A stretch of 51,324 nt of DNA from Thalassotalea profundi (GCF_014653195.1 NZ_BNAH01000003.1:249075-300398); one strand, 5' to 3'; positions 36,429 to 45,755 are shown, counted from the stretch's first letter. The notes: a model not told the origin generated them from the letters alone. Made by a program: numbers and translations.

Positions 36429-37787
36429 CTAACGATTGTCTCGTTGTAATGCTCTTGAAGTAAAATCTACATCTTTCAATTTAGCTGAAAAATCATACAT
36501 ATTTGCTTCATTATCTAAACCCATTGCAATATAACGTTTAGATTGTAAATCATGGAAAACTTCTAACGTTGACCACTGAGTCGGCACTTCATAATAGTTT
36601 AATCCATGTGCTACACCAACGCGATATAATTCATTACGTTCATCATAAATGTCAGTTACAGCAACTTGCCAGCTATCTTCATCAATAAAGAATACGCGTT
36701 TTTTGTATATATGACGTGTATTATCTTTTAAGTTAGCTTCAACTACCCAAACACGGTGTCTTTCATATCGTACATGTTCAGGATTAATATGTCCTGGACG
36801 AATTACATCATCATACTTAAGCTTATCACTGTGTAAGCGATAGTCATTGTATGGAATTAATAACTCTTGTTTACCCTTTAGTGTCCAATTATATCGATTA
36901 GGCGCACCATTAAACATATCAAAATCATCAGTAGTTCTTAAGCCATCAGCTGCAGTACCAGGTGCATCATAAGCTACAGTAGGTGCTTTTTGTGCTCTGC
37001 GAATACCTTTGTTATAAATCCAAGCTTGGCGAGGCGTTTTAATTTGGTCCATAGTTTCATGTACCAATAACGCTGTACCCACTAATTTAGAAGGCTCTGT
37101 AACTTTCTGTTTAAATTTAAATAGAATGTTTGTTTTTTCTAATTCAGCGGGTGAAGCACCTTTAATTCCATAAGGCAACATTAGCTGATCATCAAACCCA
37201 ACATAAGTATAGCTACCTGAAGCTGTAGGTGTTACTTGTCCACCTTGACGAACTATAGCCTCTCCACGATAACGTAAAATATGATTCCAAATTGCTTCTA
37301 AACCATTCGCTGGAATAGGAAAAGGAATACCAACAGCAGCTTGAGTAATACCATTACCTTCTTCTATCAATTCTGAACGCGTAGCATTATCTAAAGTTGC
37401 TTGATAAACATGCTCTGGAAATGACGCTGAACGACGAGACTGATATACGTTCATCTTGTAGGTATCAGGATACGTTTTAAATAATGCAATCTGCCCAGGT
37501 GTTAACAATTTTTCATATTCTGAAACATTAGCAGAAGTAATAGTATACTTAATTTTATCATCAGGATACGGATCTATATGATGCTGTCCAACGGTATATC
37601 CTTTAGGTGCTGTTTGAATACCGCCAGTCCATTCAGGAATAGAACCATCAGAATTTCCAGCCCTAACAGCCCCCATAGGGGTAAGTTCATTTGATAACTT
37701 TTTTGCTTGCTCGGCATCAACTTTAGCCACAGAAGCGCCAGAGAATGCTAAAGACATTGCAAATGATAATAATGTAATTTTTTTCAT
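36429..37787 (-). CDS. DUF1329 periplasmic protein (LolB-like fold family)
   Basis: A 452-aa exported protein with signal peptide MKKITLLSFAMSLAFSGASVA. DUF1329 features include the N-terminal EQAKKLSNELTPMGAVRAGNSDG, IPEWTGG, and the C-terminal RHRVWVVEANLKDNTRHIYKKRVFFIDEDSWQ, typical of the lipoprotein-sorting LolA/LolB-like superfamily. Such folds carry acyl chains in a hydrophobic cavity, so a periplasmic shuttle for lipid-like cargo is plausible. It lies 11 bases downstream of the DUF1302 gene and before an internal terminator, so it should be made at similar levels to DUF1302. Confidence 0.88.
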   Translation of the reverse strand: MKKITLLSFAMSLAFSGASVAKVDAEQAKKLSNELTPMGAVRAGNSDGSIPEWTGGIQTAPKGYTVGQHHIDPYPDDKIKYTITSANVSEYEKLLTPGQIALFKTYPDTYKMNVYQSRRSASFPEHVYQATLDNATRSELIEEGNGITQAAVGIPFPIPANGLEAIWNHILRYRGEAIVRQGGQVTPTASGSYTYVGFDDQLMLPYGIKGASPAELEKTNILFKFKQKVTEPSKLVGTALLVHETMDQIKTPRQAWIYNKGIRRAQKAPTVAYDAPGTAADGLRTTDDFDMFNGAPNRYNWTLKGKQELLIPYNDYRLHSDKLKYDDVIRPGHINPEHVRYERHRVWVVEANLKDNTRHIYKKRVFFIDEDSWQVAVTDIYDERNELYRVGVAHGLNYYEVPTQWSTLEVFHDLQSKRYIAMGLDNEANMYDFSAKLKDVDFTSRALQRDNR

Positions 37788-37798
37788 TGATTCTGCCC

Positions 37799-39859
37799 TT
37801 ATAAAGAATATTTTATATTGAATGAGATGTAATCACGATCTTCTATTTGGTTTGTAGTACCTACACCACCCCAAAAACTATTATAGGTAATATCTGCTGA
37901 CCATTGACTTTGGTAATCAAAAGTAACCCCTGCAGAAAGTGATTTACGATCTTCAACAAATAAGAAAATAGGATCAGGTGTAATACCACTCACGTCGTGA
38001 GAGAAAATAAGTTTTGGGGACATATTAACCCCTGAGATCACATTAGAGTAATCTAGCTTGGCAACCACTCTATAACCCCATGCAAATTCATCAGGGAATG
38101 GATTGGTTTCTCTACCACCTTGAAGCGCAACTTCTAAGCCTTCTAGGCCTTCAATTCCGCCATTCCTTGCCGTACCAGGACCATTTAAGCGTAAAACATC
38201 TTGATCTGGCATATCGTTAATATTAATACCACCTACTTCTAACACCGTAGTAAATTGGCCAGCACCTAATGAAGGGCCCCAAAATCTTGTAAATGCCATC
38301 TGAGCTTGTACTGTATCACTTAAAATATAACCTTGTGCAGTTTCACCTGGAGCAAAAATGTCCATTTGAGAAATGCCATTAAGGTCTGGTCGATAATTCA
38401 CTGAATCAGGGTGTGCTAATTGCTGAGGCATAGCTGCAAATAACAATTCAACATCATCAATTTGTAGTGGTTCATCTTGGCGGTAGCTCACTTCACCCGA
38501 TACCGCAAAATCCGCAATAGTTGTATTAAAACTAAATGCCGACATTTTGATATCTTCAGGGTAAGCCAATATTACTTGAGAAAATGTGCCTAAGTTTTGA
38601 TAATTATCTTCTGTGATATTGTTAGACGCTAAAAAGGCTAAATCTGCGCCAATTGCTGCAGCGGAAAAATCAGCTGTTTTACCAGAGAAAAATGGACGAC
38701 GACTATGATAATTTACATAGTAGAGACTAATTTCAGTTTCGTTAAACTCTGGTAAATACCAAGACAAGCGAAGACCGTATTGCCCACCATCTTCAGGATC
38801 CATTGAATTAGATTCACCTGGGGCCTTCAATGTAAGCTTAGTTGGATAAGCCATATACATGGCACTTGCAGCCCCCATAGTGGCGGGGTCACCAGAGCGC
38901 ATCATATCACCAATTTGATTCATACCAACGATTAATGTGTCTAAATCAATATCTGGGTTACCTGTAAAACCAAGTTGGATATTATTATAATGACCGCCGT
39001 CCCCAGCAAAATCATTAGTAGAGAAATAACTACCTGGTGCAGGCAAAATTGTTTTTTCCCATTGATATTGGTAAAACATTTCAATGTTAAAGTTTTCTGA
39101 AACACCTAATGAAGCCCAAACGGCACCAAAAGGAATAAAGCCTTCGGTAAGCTCAGCACCTGGTGCTTTTAGCCTCGCAACGTCAATCGGGTTAATCTCA
39201 CTAATACCGTGAGAAATAAGAAGACTTTCCCCCCAACCAATAACTTGCTGACCGATACGAACAGAGAAAGGCATTTCTCCAATATCAAAGTCACCATAAA
39301 AATACGCATCAAGTAAACGAATATCACGACATACTTGATCTTTAGCGTCATCATCTCTACATGGATCTACTTTTTCACCCGAAATAGCATTGCTCCAAGG
39401 GCGATCACTATCCATCATTTCGAAATCGTAAAAATACATACCACGAAGGAATACGCCAATATTATCTTTACGAATATCTAATTCATGCGTACCTTTAAAT
39501 AAGCGAGAGAAAGAATCTCCAGCATCATAATTTAAGTTACCTAAATCACCATTGTTCGAATAACTGCCCTGACCTTGCCAAATAACATCACTTGTTGGAT
39601 TTGCATTTAGCGCGGGATGGTATTGAGAAAAATTGAAACCATTATTAATATTGTTCGAGATACCAACATTATCTTCCCAATTTCTGTTTTCGGTACGCCA
39701 ACTTGCCCCTATTGAAAATGTAGAGTTGAAGCTTATATCAAAATCGCCTAATTCAAAGTTGGCTGCAGATGCTGGTCCAACTGATGAAATAAGTAATGCA
39801 GTTGCAATACTTGCTGCTAAAGGCTTTTTGATAAATCTTGTTATTGGACTTTGTCTCAT
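37799..39859 (-). CDS. DUF1302 outer-membrane beta-barrel protein
   Basis: A large outer-membrane protein of about 686 aa. The ATG at 39859 is chosen because GGGGAGA lies five bases upstream and it gives a clean signal peptide (MRQSPITRFIKKPLAASIAT onward, cleaved after PASA). An upstream ATG at 39946 would bury the signal peptide. The mature protein opens with FELGDFDISFNSTFSIGASWR and shows alternating aromatic beta-strands throughout, ending in YISFNIKYSL as barrel proteins do. DUF1302 genes are regularly found with DUF1329 and RND genes. First gene of the operon. Its 325-base upstream region holds several dyads, listed separately. Confidence 0.87.
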   Translation of the reverse strand: MRQSPITRFIKKPLAASIATALLISSVGPASAANFELGDFDISFNSTFSIGASWRTENRNWEDNVGISNNINNGFNFSQYHPALNANPTSDVIWQGQGSYSNNGDLGNLNYDAGDSFSRLFKGTHELDIRKDNIGVFLRGMYFYDFEMMDSDRPWSNAISGEKVDPCRDDDAKDQVCRDIRLLDAYFYGDFDIGEMPFSVRIGQQVIGWGESLLISHGISEINPIDVARLKAPGAELTEGFIPFGAVWASLGVSENFNIEMFYQYQWEKTILPAPGSYFSTNDFAGDGGHYNNIQLGFTGNPDIDLDTLIVGMNQIGDMMRSGDPATMGAASAMYMAYPTKLTLKAPGESNSMDPEDGGQYGLRLSWYLPEFNETEISLYYVNYHSRRPFFSGKTADFSAAAIGADLAFLASNNITEDNYQNLGTFSQVILAYPEDIKMSAFSFNTTIADFAVSGEVSYRQDEPLQIDDVELLFAAMPQQLAHPDSVNYRPDLNGISQMDIFAPGETAQGYILSDTVQAQMAFTRFWGPSLGAGQFTTVLEVGGININDMPDQDVLRLNGPGTARNGGIEGLEGLEVALQGGRETNPFPDEFAWGYRVVAKLDYSNVISGVNMSPKLIFSHDVSGITPDPIFLFVEDRKSLSAGVTFDYQSQWSADITYNSFWGGVGTTNQIEDRDYISFNIKYSL

Positions 39860-39895
39860 TATGTTCTCCCCAGACCTGAAACAGTTTTTTATCAT

Positions 39896-39924
39896 ATTAT
39901 AATTCTTACTATCCACTATAGTGG
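39896..39924 (-). promoter_or_regulatory. Candidate DUF1302 operon promoter with palindromic operator
   Basis: On the minus strand a perfect TATAAT (39901-39896) lies about 30 bases before the ribosome-binding site. A perfect 12-base palindrome CCACTATAGTGG (39913-39924) covers the expected -35 position, where no TTGACA-like hexamer is seen. This suggests an activator- or repressor-controlled promoter. Confidence 0.45.
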
Positions 39925-39963
39925 TATAAAGCAATAATTGCATCATTTGGCCTATGGTGCAAG

Positions 39964-39985
39964 CACTAATCTGACCAGATGAGTG
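39964..39985. promoter_or_regulatory. 22-base dyad upstream of the DUF1302 operon
   Basis: CACT-n-ATCTG and CAGAT-n-AGTG arms form a near-perfect palindrome. The right half, GACCAGAT, is identical to half of the E. coli fadB FadR site (ATCTGGTACGACCAGAT), while the left half differs. Could be a degenerate FadR site or a site for another dimeric regulator. Confidence 0.4.
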
Positions 39986-40035
39986 CCTTGTTTATAAAGC
40001 AATTAAAACCAACTATGGCACAATTCATAAACTCG

Positions 40036-40055
40036 TTTTAAACACCCGTTTGAAA
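40036..40055. promoter_or_regulatory. PsrA-like operator candidate
   Basis: AAAC-ACCC-GTTT (40040-40051) within a 20-base dyad TTTTAAAC/GTTTGAAA with one mismatch. The TetR-family fatty-acid regulator PsrA recognises roughly (G/C)AAAC-N2-4-GTTT(G/C). An overlapping AAAC-TC-GTTT lies at 40029-40038. Site assignment by consensus only. Confidence 0.4.
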
Positions 40056-40152
40056 CAAAGACATAAAACCACGCCACAACCTACATTTATGCATAGCTTG
40101 CAAGATAAATATCCCTACACTTTGAAGGTACAGTCTTCTTAATTAACACAAC

Positions 40153-40169
40153 CATTGGTCTGACCACTG
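40153..40169. promoter_or_regulatory. FadR-like operator candidate
   Basis: CATTGGTCTGACCACTG contains the palindrome TGGTC-T-GACCA, the exact core of the E. coli FadR consensus TGGTCNGACCA. It lies about 290 bases upstream of the DUF1302 start and 16 bases beyond the stop of the DUF2835 gene, so it could serve the operon from a distal promoter. Confidence 0.45.
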
Positions 40170-40184
40170 TTTGGAATATAAACT

Positions 40185-40403
40185 CTAATTTAAGATTCTC
40201 GTTAAGGAAATAAATTTATTATTTACAGTTTCCAGACAAAACCGCCCTTTTATACCTGTTGAAGTTAAATACTTTCTGAGGTGCATAGCAGGAAATTGTA
40301 CTTTGATACCCATATCGGTAGTAACGACGACAGCTAAAATCTTCCCTTGGTAATAAGGGAAGAATTCTTCCGAAGTCATATTTATAGAAAAATAGTACTT
40401 CAT
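40185..40403 (-). CDS. DUF2835 family protein
   Basis: A 72-aa protein of the DUF2835 family, recognisable from YYFSINMTSEEFFPYYQGK, a central VQFPAMHLRKYLT and the final GIKGRFCLETVNNKFISL. Members are common in marine gammaproteobacteria and often sit beside pepN, as here (12 bases downstream of pepN, same strand). No function is known. It has no signal peptide or membrane helix. An alternative frame over 40219-40410 is a shadow. Confidence 0.85.
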   Translation of the reverse strand: MKYYFSINMTSEEFFPYYQGKILAVVVTTDMGIKVQFPAMHLRKYLTSTGIKGRFCLETVNNKFISLTRILN

Positions 40404-40415
40404 AATACAAATTAT

Positions 40416-42977
40416 CTATAGAGCTGCGTCTAGCTTTTCTTTTAAATCTTTTGACAAGTTTGGCAAAATAGCAATTCGCTCTAACTGAGATTTCATTAAA
40501 TTTTGTCTGTATTCGTCAAAGTCTTGATATTGTATTAACGCGGTAATTAATCGAGAAGCAACTTGCGGGTTAATAGCATTTAATGAACAAATTTGATCGG
40601 CTAAGAATTGATAACCTCTTCCCGTTTCACAATGAAAATAACGTGAATTATTTTGTGCAAAGGCACCTATTAACGATCGTGCACGATTAGGGTTCTTTAA
40701 ACTAAACAAAGAGTGCTCTGTAAGGTTTTTTAAACGTTCAAATATGTTACTACCCTTATATGCAGCTTGTAAACTAAACCATTTATCCATTACTAACGTT
40801 GTGTTTTCCCAACGTTGTTCAAAAGATGCCATCATGGCATCAAACGATTCAACTGTCTGCGTTGCAGAACTTTGCAGTGCGGCTAATGCATCTGTCATAT
40901 TATCTGAAGTTAAATACTGGCGTTTAACTAAGTCGTGATGTTCGGGTAAAAGAACTAGATAGGATAATGACATATTTTTTAATGCGCGATCTCCAATCGA
41001 TTGAGCATTATTAAGATAAGGTTTATCTGCGAGTGCTTGATATATACTTAACAATTGCTTTTCTAAGCCCTTAGCAATAAAAAGCTTTAATTTATCTAAT
41101 GCGTCGACCAACTTGATTGGATTTATCGGTTTAAATTGTTCAACTAGTTCATGAAAATTCGGTAACGTAAACTGTTCAGCAATTAATGCAGGATCACTAT
41201 TATCACATAACTGTGTGGCGAGTATGTCAATTAACTCCGCGGGGATCTGATAATTCGTATCTGTGATAATTTGCGATATAGTATTACTAAAAAGTTTCTG
41301 ACCAGCATCCCAGCGTAAAAACTTATCCTTTGCACTTGTCATAATAATTGCTAAGTCGCTATTGCTTTGTTCAAAGTCAACTTTAACGGGTGCTGAAAAA
41401 TTAGCTAAAAAACCTAACGTAGGTTTTTCGTGAAAACCACTAAAACGCCACTGTTGATTATCACTCTTCAGCTCTAATAAGTGACTTTGAGTACCCTCAT
41501 TATTAATGAGTTCGATTGCGATAGGGATATGCAAAGCATATTTTGTTGCTTGATCTTTAGTGGGTAAAGTCAATTGGCTAAGATTAATTTGGTATTCACC
41601 GGAATTAGTATTAAAACTCTCTTCTACTTTTACGATAGGAGTACCTGACTGACTATACCAACGTTTAAATAAGATAAGATCGATCTTGGCAGCGTCAGCC
41701 ATAGCAGTAACAAAATCATCACAAGTTACTGCTTGACCATCAAAGCGCTGAAAATATAAATCAAGACCTTGTCTAAATTTATCTTTCCCAAGTAATGTAT
41801 GTAGCATACGAATAACTTCTGAACCTTTTTCATACACGGTTAGGGTATAAAAATTATTCATTTCAACAACTTTTTCGGGACGAATTGGGTGTGACATTGG
41901 TCCAGCGTCTTCTGAAAACTGCTGGGCGCGCATTACTCGAACATTTTTTATTCTCGTCACAGCAGCTGAATGCATATCGGCACTAAATTGTTGATCTCTG
42001 AAAACAGTTAACCCTTCTTTAAGGCTTAGTTGAAACCAATCACGACAGGTAACTCTATTACCAGTCCAATTATGGAAGTATTCATGAGCAATAACAGCTT
42101 CGACATTAAAGTAATCAGTGTCTGTGGCCGTTTCTTTATCCGCTAAAACGAACTTACTGTTAAAAACATTTAAGCCTTTATTTTCCATTGCTCCCATATT
42201 GAAAAAATCAACAGCAACAATCATATATATATCAAGATCATACTCTAAACCAAAAGTGTCTTCATCCCAGCGCATTGAATGCTTAAGTGATGCCATCGCA
42301 TGGTGAGCTTTGGTTTTATTACCTTTATCAACAAAAATTTCTAAACGAACATCACGCCCTGAGGTGGTTTTATAACTGTCTTGTAATAAATCAAAATCAC
42401 CAGCAACTAAAGCAAATAGATAACAGGGTTTGAGAAAAGGGTCTTCCCAAGTAACAAAGTGGCGGTTGTTATTTAAATCGCCACTATCAATTTTATTACC
42501 ATTTGATAATAAATACGGGTAGAGGTTTTTATCAGCAATAACCTTAGTAGTAAATTTTGCCATAACATCTGGGCGATCTAGATAGTAAGTTATTCTTCTA
42601 AAACCTTCTGCTTCACATTGAGTACAAAATGCCCCGCCAGATTTGAATAAGCCCTCTAGTGACGTATTATTTTCAGGGTCAATTTCAGTAACAATTTTAA
42701 CCGTACATTCGTTATCTTTTATTAAAAAACTTAAACTGTCATCATCCACCTGATATTCAGAGGCATTTAATGCGGTATCATTATAATAAACCGCAATTAA
42801 CTTAAGCTGTTCACCATTAAGTATTATTTTATTTGCTTCGGATGTATTCTTAGAAATCGACATCACGCTAGTGACTTTAGTTTTGTTGTCATCTAATTCA
42901 AAAGTCAGATCAATCGTATTTATCGAAAAGTCGCTTGGGAGATAATCTTTCAAGTAGCGAGCATTAAATTCAGTCAT
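40416..42977 (-). CDS. pepN: Aminopeptidase N (M1 zinc metallopeptidase)
   Basis: Broad-specificity cytosolic aminopeptidase that finishes peptide breakdown. The exopeptidase motif GAMENKGLN and the zinc site HEYFHNWTGNR with the downstream glutamate in LKEGLTVFRDQQF are intact (about residues 255-320). 853 aa compares with 870 in E. coli PepN. The N-terminal beta domain (YLKDYLPSDFSINTIDLTFEL) and C-terminal helical arch are both present. No signal peptide. Upstream of DUF2835 and probably co-transcribed with it. Confidence 0.97.
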   Translation of the reverse strand: MTEFNARYLKDYLPSDFSINTIDLTFELDDNKTKVTSVMSISKNTSEANKIILNGEQLKLIAVYYNDTALNASEYQVDDDSLSFLIKDNECTVKIVTEIDPENNTSLEGLFKSGGAFCTQCEAEGFRRITYYLDRPDVMAKFTTKVIADKNLYPYLLSNGNKIDSGDLNNNRHFVTWEDPFLKPCYLFALVAGDFDLLQDSYKTTSGRDVRLEIFVDKGNKTKAHHAMASLKHSMRWDEDTFGLEYDLDIYMIVAVDFFNMGAMENKGLNVFNSKFVLADKETATDTDYFNVEAVIAHEYFHNWTGNRVTCRDWFQLSLKEGLTVFRDQQFSADMHSAAVTRIKNVRVMRAQQFSEDAGPMSHPIRPEKVVEMNNFYTLTVYEKGSEVIRMLHTLLGKDKFRQGLDLYFQRFDGQAVTCDDFVTAMADAAKIDLILFKRWYSQSGTPIVKVEESFNTNSGEYQINLSQLTLPTKDQATKYALHIPIAIELINNEGTQSHLLELKSDNQQWRFSGFHEKPTLGFLANFSAPVKVDFEQSNSDLAIIMTSAKDKFLRWDAGQKLFSNTISQIITDTNYQIPAELIDILATQLCDNSDPALIAEQFTLPNFHELVEQFKPINPIKLVDALDKLKLFIAKGLEKQLLSIYQALADKPYLNNAQSIGDRALKNMSLSYLVLLPEHHDLVKRQYLTSDNMTDALAALQSSATQTVESFDAMMASFEQRWENTTLVMDKWFSLQAAYKGSNIFERLKNLTEHSLFSLKNPNRARSLIGAFAQNNSRYFHCETGRGYQFLADQICSLNAINPQVASRLITALIQYQDFDEYRQNLMKSQLERIAILPNLSKDLKEKLDAAL

Positions 42978-43103
42978 TAAATGTTCCTTTCAAACATGAT
43001 TACAAAAATAAAAAAGAAAAAACCTGAAATAAGGCGAAATGAATATTTTTATTCAAAACTTATTGCAGGCTTTTTATAGAGAGATTAATGATTAAAATTG
43101 GAA

Positions 43104-44558
43104 TTACTGATCACCAATCTTTCTAATTTTAAAGCCAATATAGCCATAGATAATTGCAATGATCGGATTAATTAAGTTGAAAAAGCAATAATAAATATAT
43201 TCATAAGATGTTAATGCTAACGCACCAAACATAAAAGCACCACAAGTATTCCATGGTATTAACGGAGAGGTGATGGTCCCCGAATCTTCTAACGTTCGAC
43301 TTAATACTGTTGGATGAAGTCCTCTACGCTCATATTCTTCTTTATACATACGTCCAGGCATAACTATTGCCATATACTGATCAGCTGTAATTAAATTAGT
43401 CCCTATACAAGTAGCAACGGTACTTGCAATTAAGCTACCCGTTGATTTAGCCGCTGATAATATAGATTCAACAAATTTTTTCAGCATACCCAAGTGCTCA
43501 AGTACGGCACCAAAACTTAATGCACACATTACTAACCAGATAGTATTTAACATGCTAGACATACCGCCACGGCTTAGTAATTCATCAATTTCACTATTGC
43601 CCGTTTTAACAACAACACCGTCAAAAAATGCAGACCACACCACCATGATATAGGCTTTAATACCACTAATGCCCTCAGCAGCCATTGTTAAAATTAATTC
43701 TTGTTGAAAAATAAGCGCCCAGATCCCACCAATAATAGCTCCTATAGCGACAGCCGGAAAAGCAGGCACCTTTTTATAAGCCAGTGTTAACAATATAGCT
43801 AATGGAATTAAATTAAGTGGGTTAATCTTATAGGTAGACTCAAGCGTATTAATTAACGTATCAATACTATCTGTATTAACAGGTGTATTCGTTGAATGAC
43901 TAAATCCAATGATTAAAAATAAGACAAGAGCAATTGTTATTGAAGGTAGAGTTGTCCATAACATATATCGAATATGATCAAATAATTCACTTCCAGCTAC
44001 AGCTGGGGCTAAATTTGTGGTTTCAGATAACGGCGATAACTTATCACCAAAATACGCACCTGAAATAACAGCGCCTGCGGTAACAGATGTTGATAATTCA
44101 AAACCTGTAGCAATACCAATAAATGCGACACCTACTGTTGCTGCCGTAGTCCATGAACTACCAATGCTCATAGCAACGATACCACAAACAAGACAAGTAG
44201 CTGCATAGAACCAACTAGGATCAATAATTTTTAATCCATAGTAAACCATAGTTGGCACTGTACCACTAAGTAACCACGTCCCTATCAATGAACCAACAGC
44301 CAAAAGAATAAGTATTGCCCCTAATGAAATAGAAATCCCATGGACAATAGCTTTTTCGATTGATGCCCATTTATGACCGTTTTTCAGTCCAATAATAACA
44401 GCAATGCCCATTGCTACTAATAATGCTATTTGGTTCGGGCCAAAAGAAGAATTATCACCAAAATATATTACACCGGTAGCCAACATAATGACTAAAGCAA
44501 CTACGGGAATAAATGAATCGATAAAGCTCGGCGGCTTAATTTGATTTAATTCTGACAT
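43104..44558 (-). CDS. nhaC: Na+/H+ antiporter, NhaC family
   Basis: An inner-membrane antiporter of 484 aa with about 11-12 predicted helices, extruding Na+ in exchange for H+. NhaC signatures include SIGSSWTTAATVGVAFIGIA, GAYFGDKLSPLSETTNLAPAVAG and the C-terminal LEDSGTITSPLIPWNTCGAFM. It matches a marine, sodium-based lifestyle. Monocistronic. Its leader region (44559-44876) is AT-rich and carries several inverted repeats. Confidence 0.93.
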   Translation of the reverse strand: MSELNQIKPPSFIDSFIPVVALVIMLATGVIYFGDNSSFGPNQIALLVAMGIAVIIGLKNGHKWASIEKAIVHGISISLGAILILLAVGSLIGTWLLSGTVPTMVYYGLKIIDPSWFYAATCLVCGIVAMSIGSSWTTAATVGVAFIGIATGFELSTSVTAGAVISGAYFGDKLSPLSETTNLAPAVAGSELFDHIRYMLWTTLPSITIALVLFLIIGFSHSTNTPVNTDSIDTLINTLESTYKINPLNLIPLAILLTLAYKKVPAFPAVAIGAIIGGIWALIFQQELILTMAAEGISGIKAYIMVVWSAFFDGVVVKTGNSEIDELLSRGGMSSMLNTIWLVMCALSFGAVLEHLGMLKKFVESILSAAKSTGSLIASTVATCIGTNLITADQYMAIVMPGRMYKEEYERRGLHPTVLSRTLEDSGTITSPLIPWNTCGAFMFGALALTSYEYIYYCFFNLINPIIAIIYGYIGFKIRKIGDQ

Positions 44559-44668
44559 ACAAAAAGTATTACCTTAACAGTTTAATTTTTATTATAGATG
44601 GGGTGAAAGGTTTCATAACATGCCTTGACTTTCATGCGGTTGCAAGCTTTTTTATCTACTGTTTATTT

Positions 44669-44796
44669 ACCGAACAGTTAAATTTTTAAGTATTTATTCA
44701 TTATAGATGAATGAAAATAAAATCCTTTTTTTTGGTGTTTCTTATTATTTTTATGTAAATATGTACAAATACACAATTTTTTTGTGTAAACACCAA
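44669..44796 (-). promoter_or_regulatory. Inverted repeats in the nhaC upstream region
   Basis: The 318-base gap before nhaC contains ACTGTT/AACAGT (44669-44674 with 44684-44689), ATTCAT/ATGAAT (44696-44701 with 44707-44712) and TTGGTGTTT/AAACACCAA (44732-44740 with 44788-44796), the last enclosing ACACA/TGTGT. They could structure an nhaC leader or end the upstream oxidoreductase transcript. No known sodium riboswitch was recognised and the AT content makes chance likely. Confidence 0.25.
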
Positions 44797-44876
44797 TCAT
44801 TTAGACCAAAAATTAAATTAAAATACTAACCATTAATACATGTTCTCGATGGCTTAATAGCTAGAATAATAATGCA

Positions 44877-45755
44877 TTATTCACTCTTATTAGTTTTTAA
44901 TCTGGCAATTAAACTTGAAGTGTCCCAACGGTTGCCACCCATAGCTTGTATTTCTTCATAATAGCCATCAAGAATTTTAGTCACAGATAAATCTGCACCA
45001 ATTTTTTCTGCTTCAGCAAATGCAATGGCTAAATCTTTTCTTACCCAGTCTACTGCAAATCCAAAATCAAATTCATTAGCGCACATGGTTTTACCTCTAT
45101 TATCCATTTGCCAAGACCCAGCAGCTCCTTTTGAGATAGTTTCAATCAATTTATCCGTGTTAAGGCCTGCTTTTTGTGCAAAATTTAACCCTTCTGCCAA
45201 TCCTTGAACCACATTGGTAAAACAAATTTGATTAACCATTTTTGATAATTGGCCACTCCCAACATCTCCCATTAACTGACTAAACCGAGCATAAGCACTT
45301 AACACCGGAGAGATTTTATCAAAATAAGACTCTTCCCCACCACACATAACAGTTAATACACCATTTTCTGCGCCGGCTTGCCCGCCAGAAACGGGAGCAT
45401 CGATAAAACCAATGTGTTTTTGCTGGCAATATTGATTCAATTCACGGGCAAGTTCAGCAGATGCTGTGGTATGGTCAACCAGTATAGAATTCTTACTCAT
45501 GCCAGCTAAGGCGCCATTTTCACCCAGTACAACTTCTCTTACATCATCGTCATTACCGACACAAACAAACACAATTTCACAATGTAAAGCAGCCTCTTTG
45601 GGCGTTAATGCTACGTCACCTGTGTAGTTATTTTGCCAAGATTTCGCCTTTTCATTTGTACGATTGTACACACTGACTTGATAACCCGATTTTGCTAAAT
45701 GACCTGCCATTGGATAGCCCATAACCCCAAGGCCAATAAATGCGACTTTCTTCAT
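44877..45755 (-). CDS. NAD(P)-dependent 3-hydroxyisobutyrate dehydrogenase-like oxidoreductase
   Basis: A beta-hydroxyacid dehydrogenase of about 292 aa. The N-terminal Rossmann motif is AFIGLGVMGYPMAGHLAKSG, the substrate-binding motif is DAPVSGGQAGAENG, and the catalytic Lys lies in GSGQLSKMVNQ. Family members reduce or oxidise 3-hydroxyisobutyrate, tartronate semialdehyde or similar; the actual substrate cannot be told here, and no valine-catabolic or glyoxylate genes are adjacent. The ATG at 45755 gives the usual MKKVAFIGLG start; a GTG at 45767 is in frame. Divergent from the glutathione peroxidase gene. Confidence 0.9.
   Translation of the reverse strand: MKKVAFIGLGVMGYPMAGHLAKSGYQVSVYNRTNEKAKSWQNNYTGDVALTPKEAALHCEIVFVCVGNDDDVREVVLGENGALAGMSKNSILVDHTTASAELARELNQYCQQKHIGFIDAPVSGGQAGAENGVLTVMCGGEESYFDKISPVLSAYARFSQLMGDVGSGQLSKMVNQICFTNVVQGLAEGLNFAQKAGLNTDKLIETISKGAAGSWQMDNRGKTMCANEFDFGFAVDWVRKDLAIAFAEAEKIGADLSVTKILDGYYEEIQAMGGNRWDTSSLIARLKTNKSE

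Noticed and set aside
44669..44689. LexA box before nhaC (CTGT...ACAG)
   Set aside because: The half-sites are 11 bases apart rather than eight and nhaC is not an SOS-type gene.
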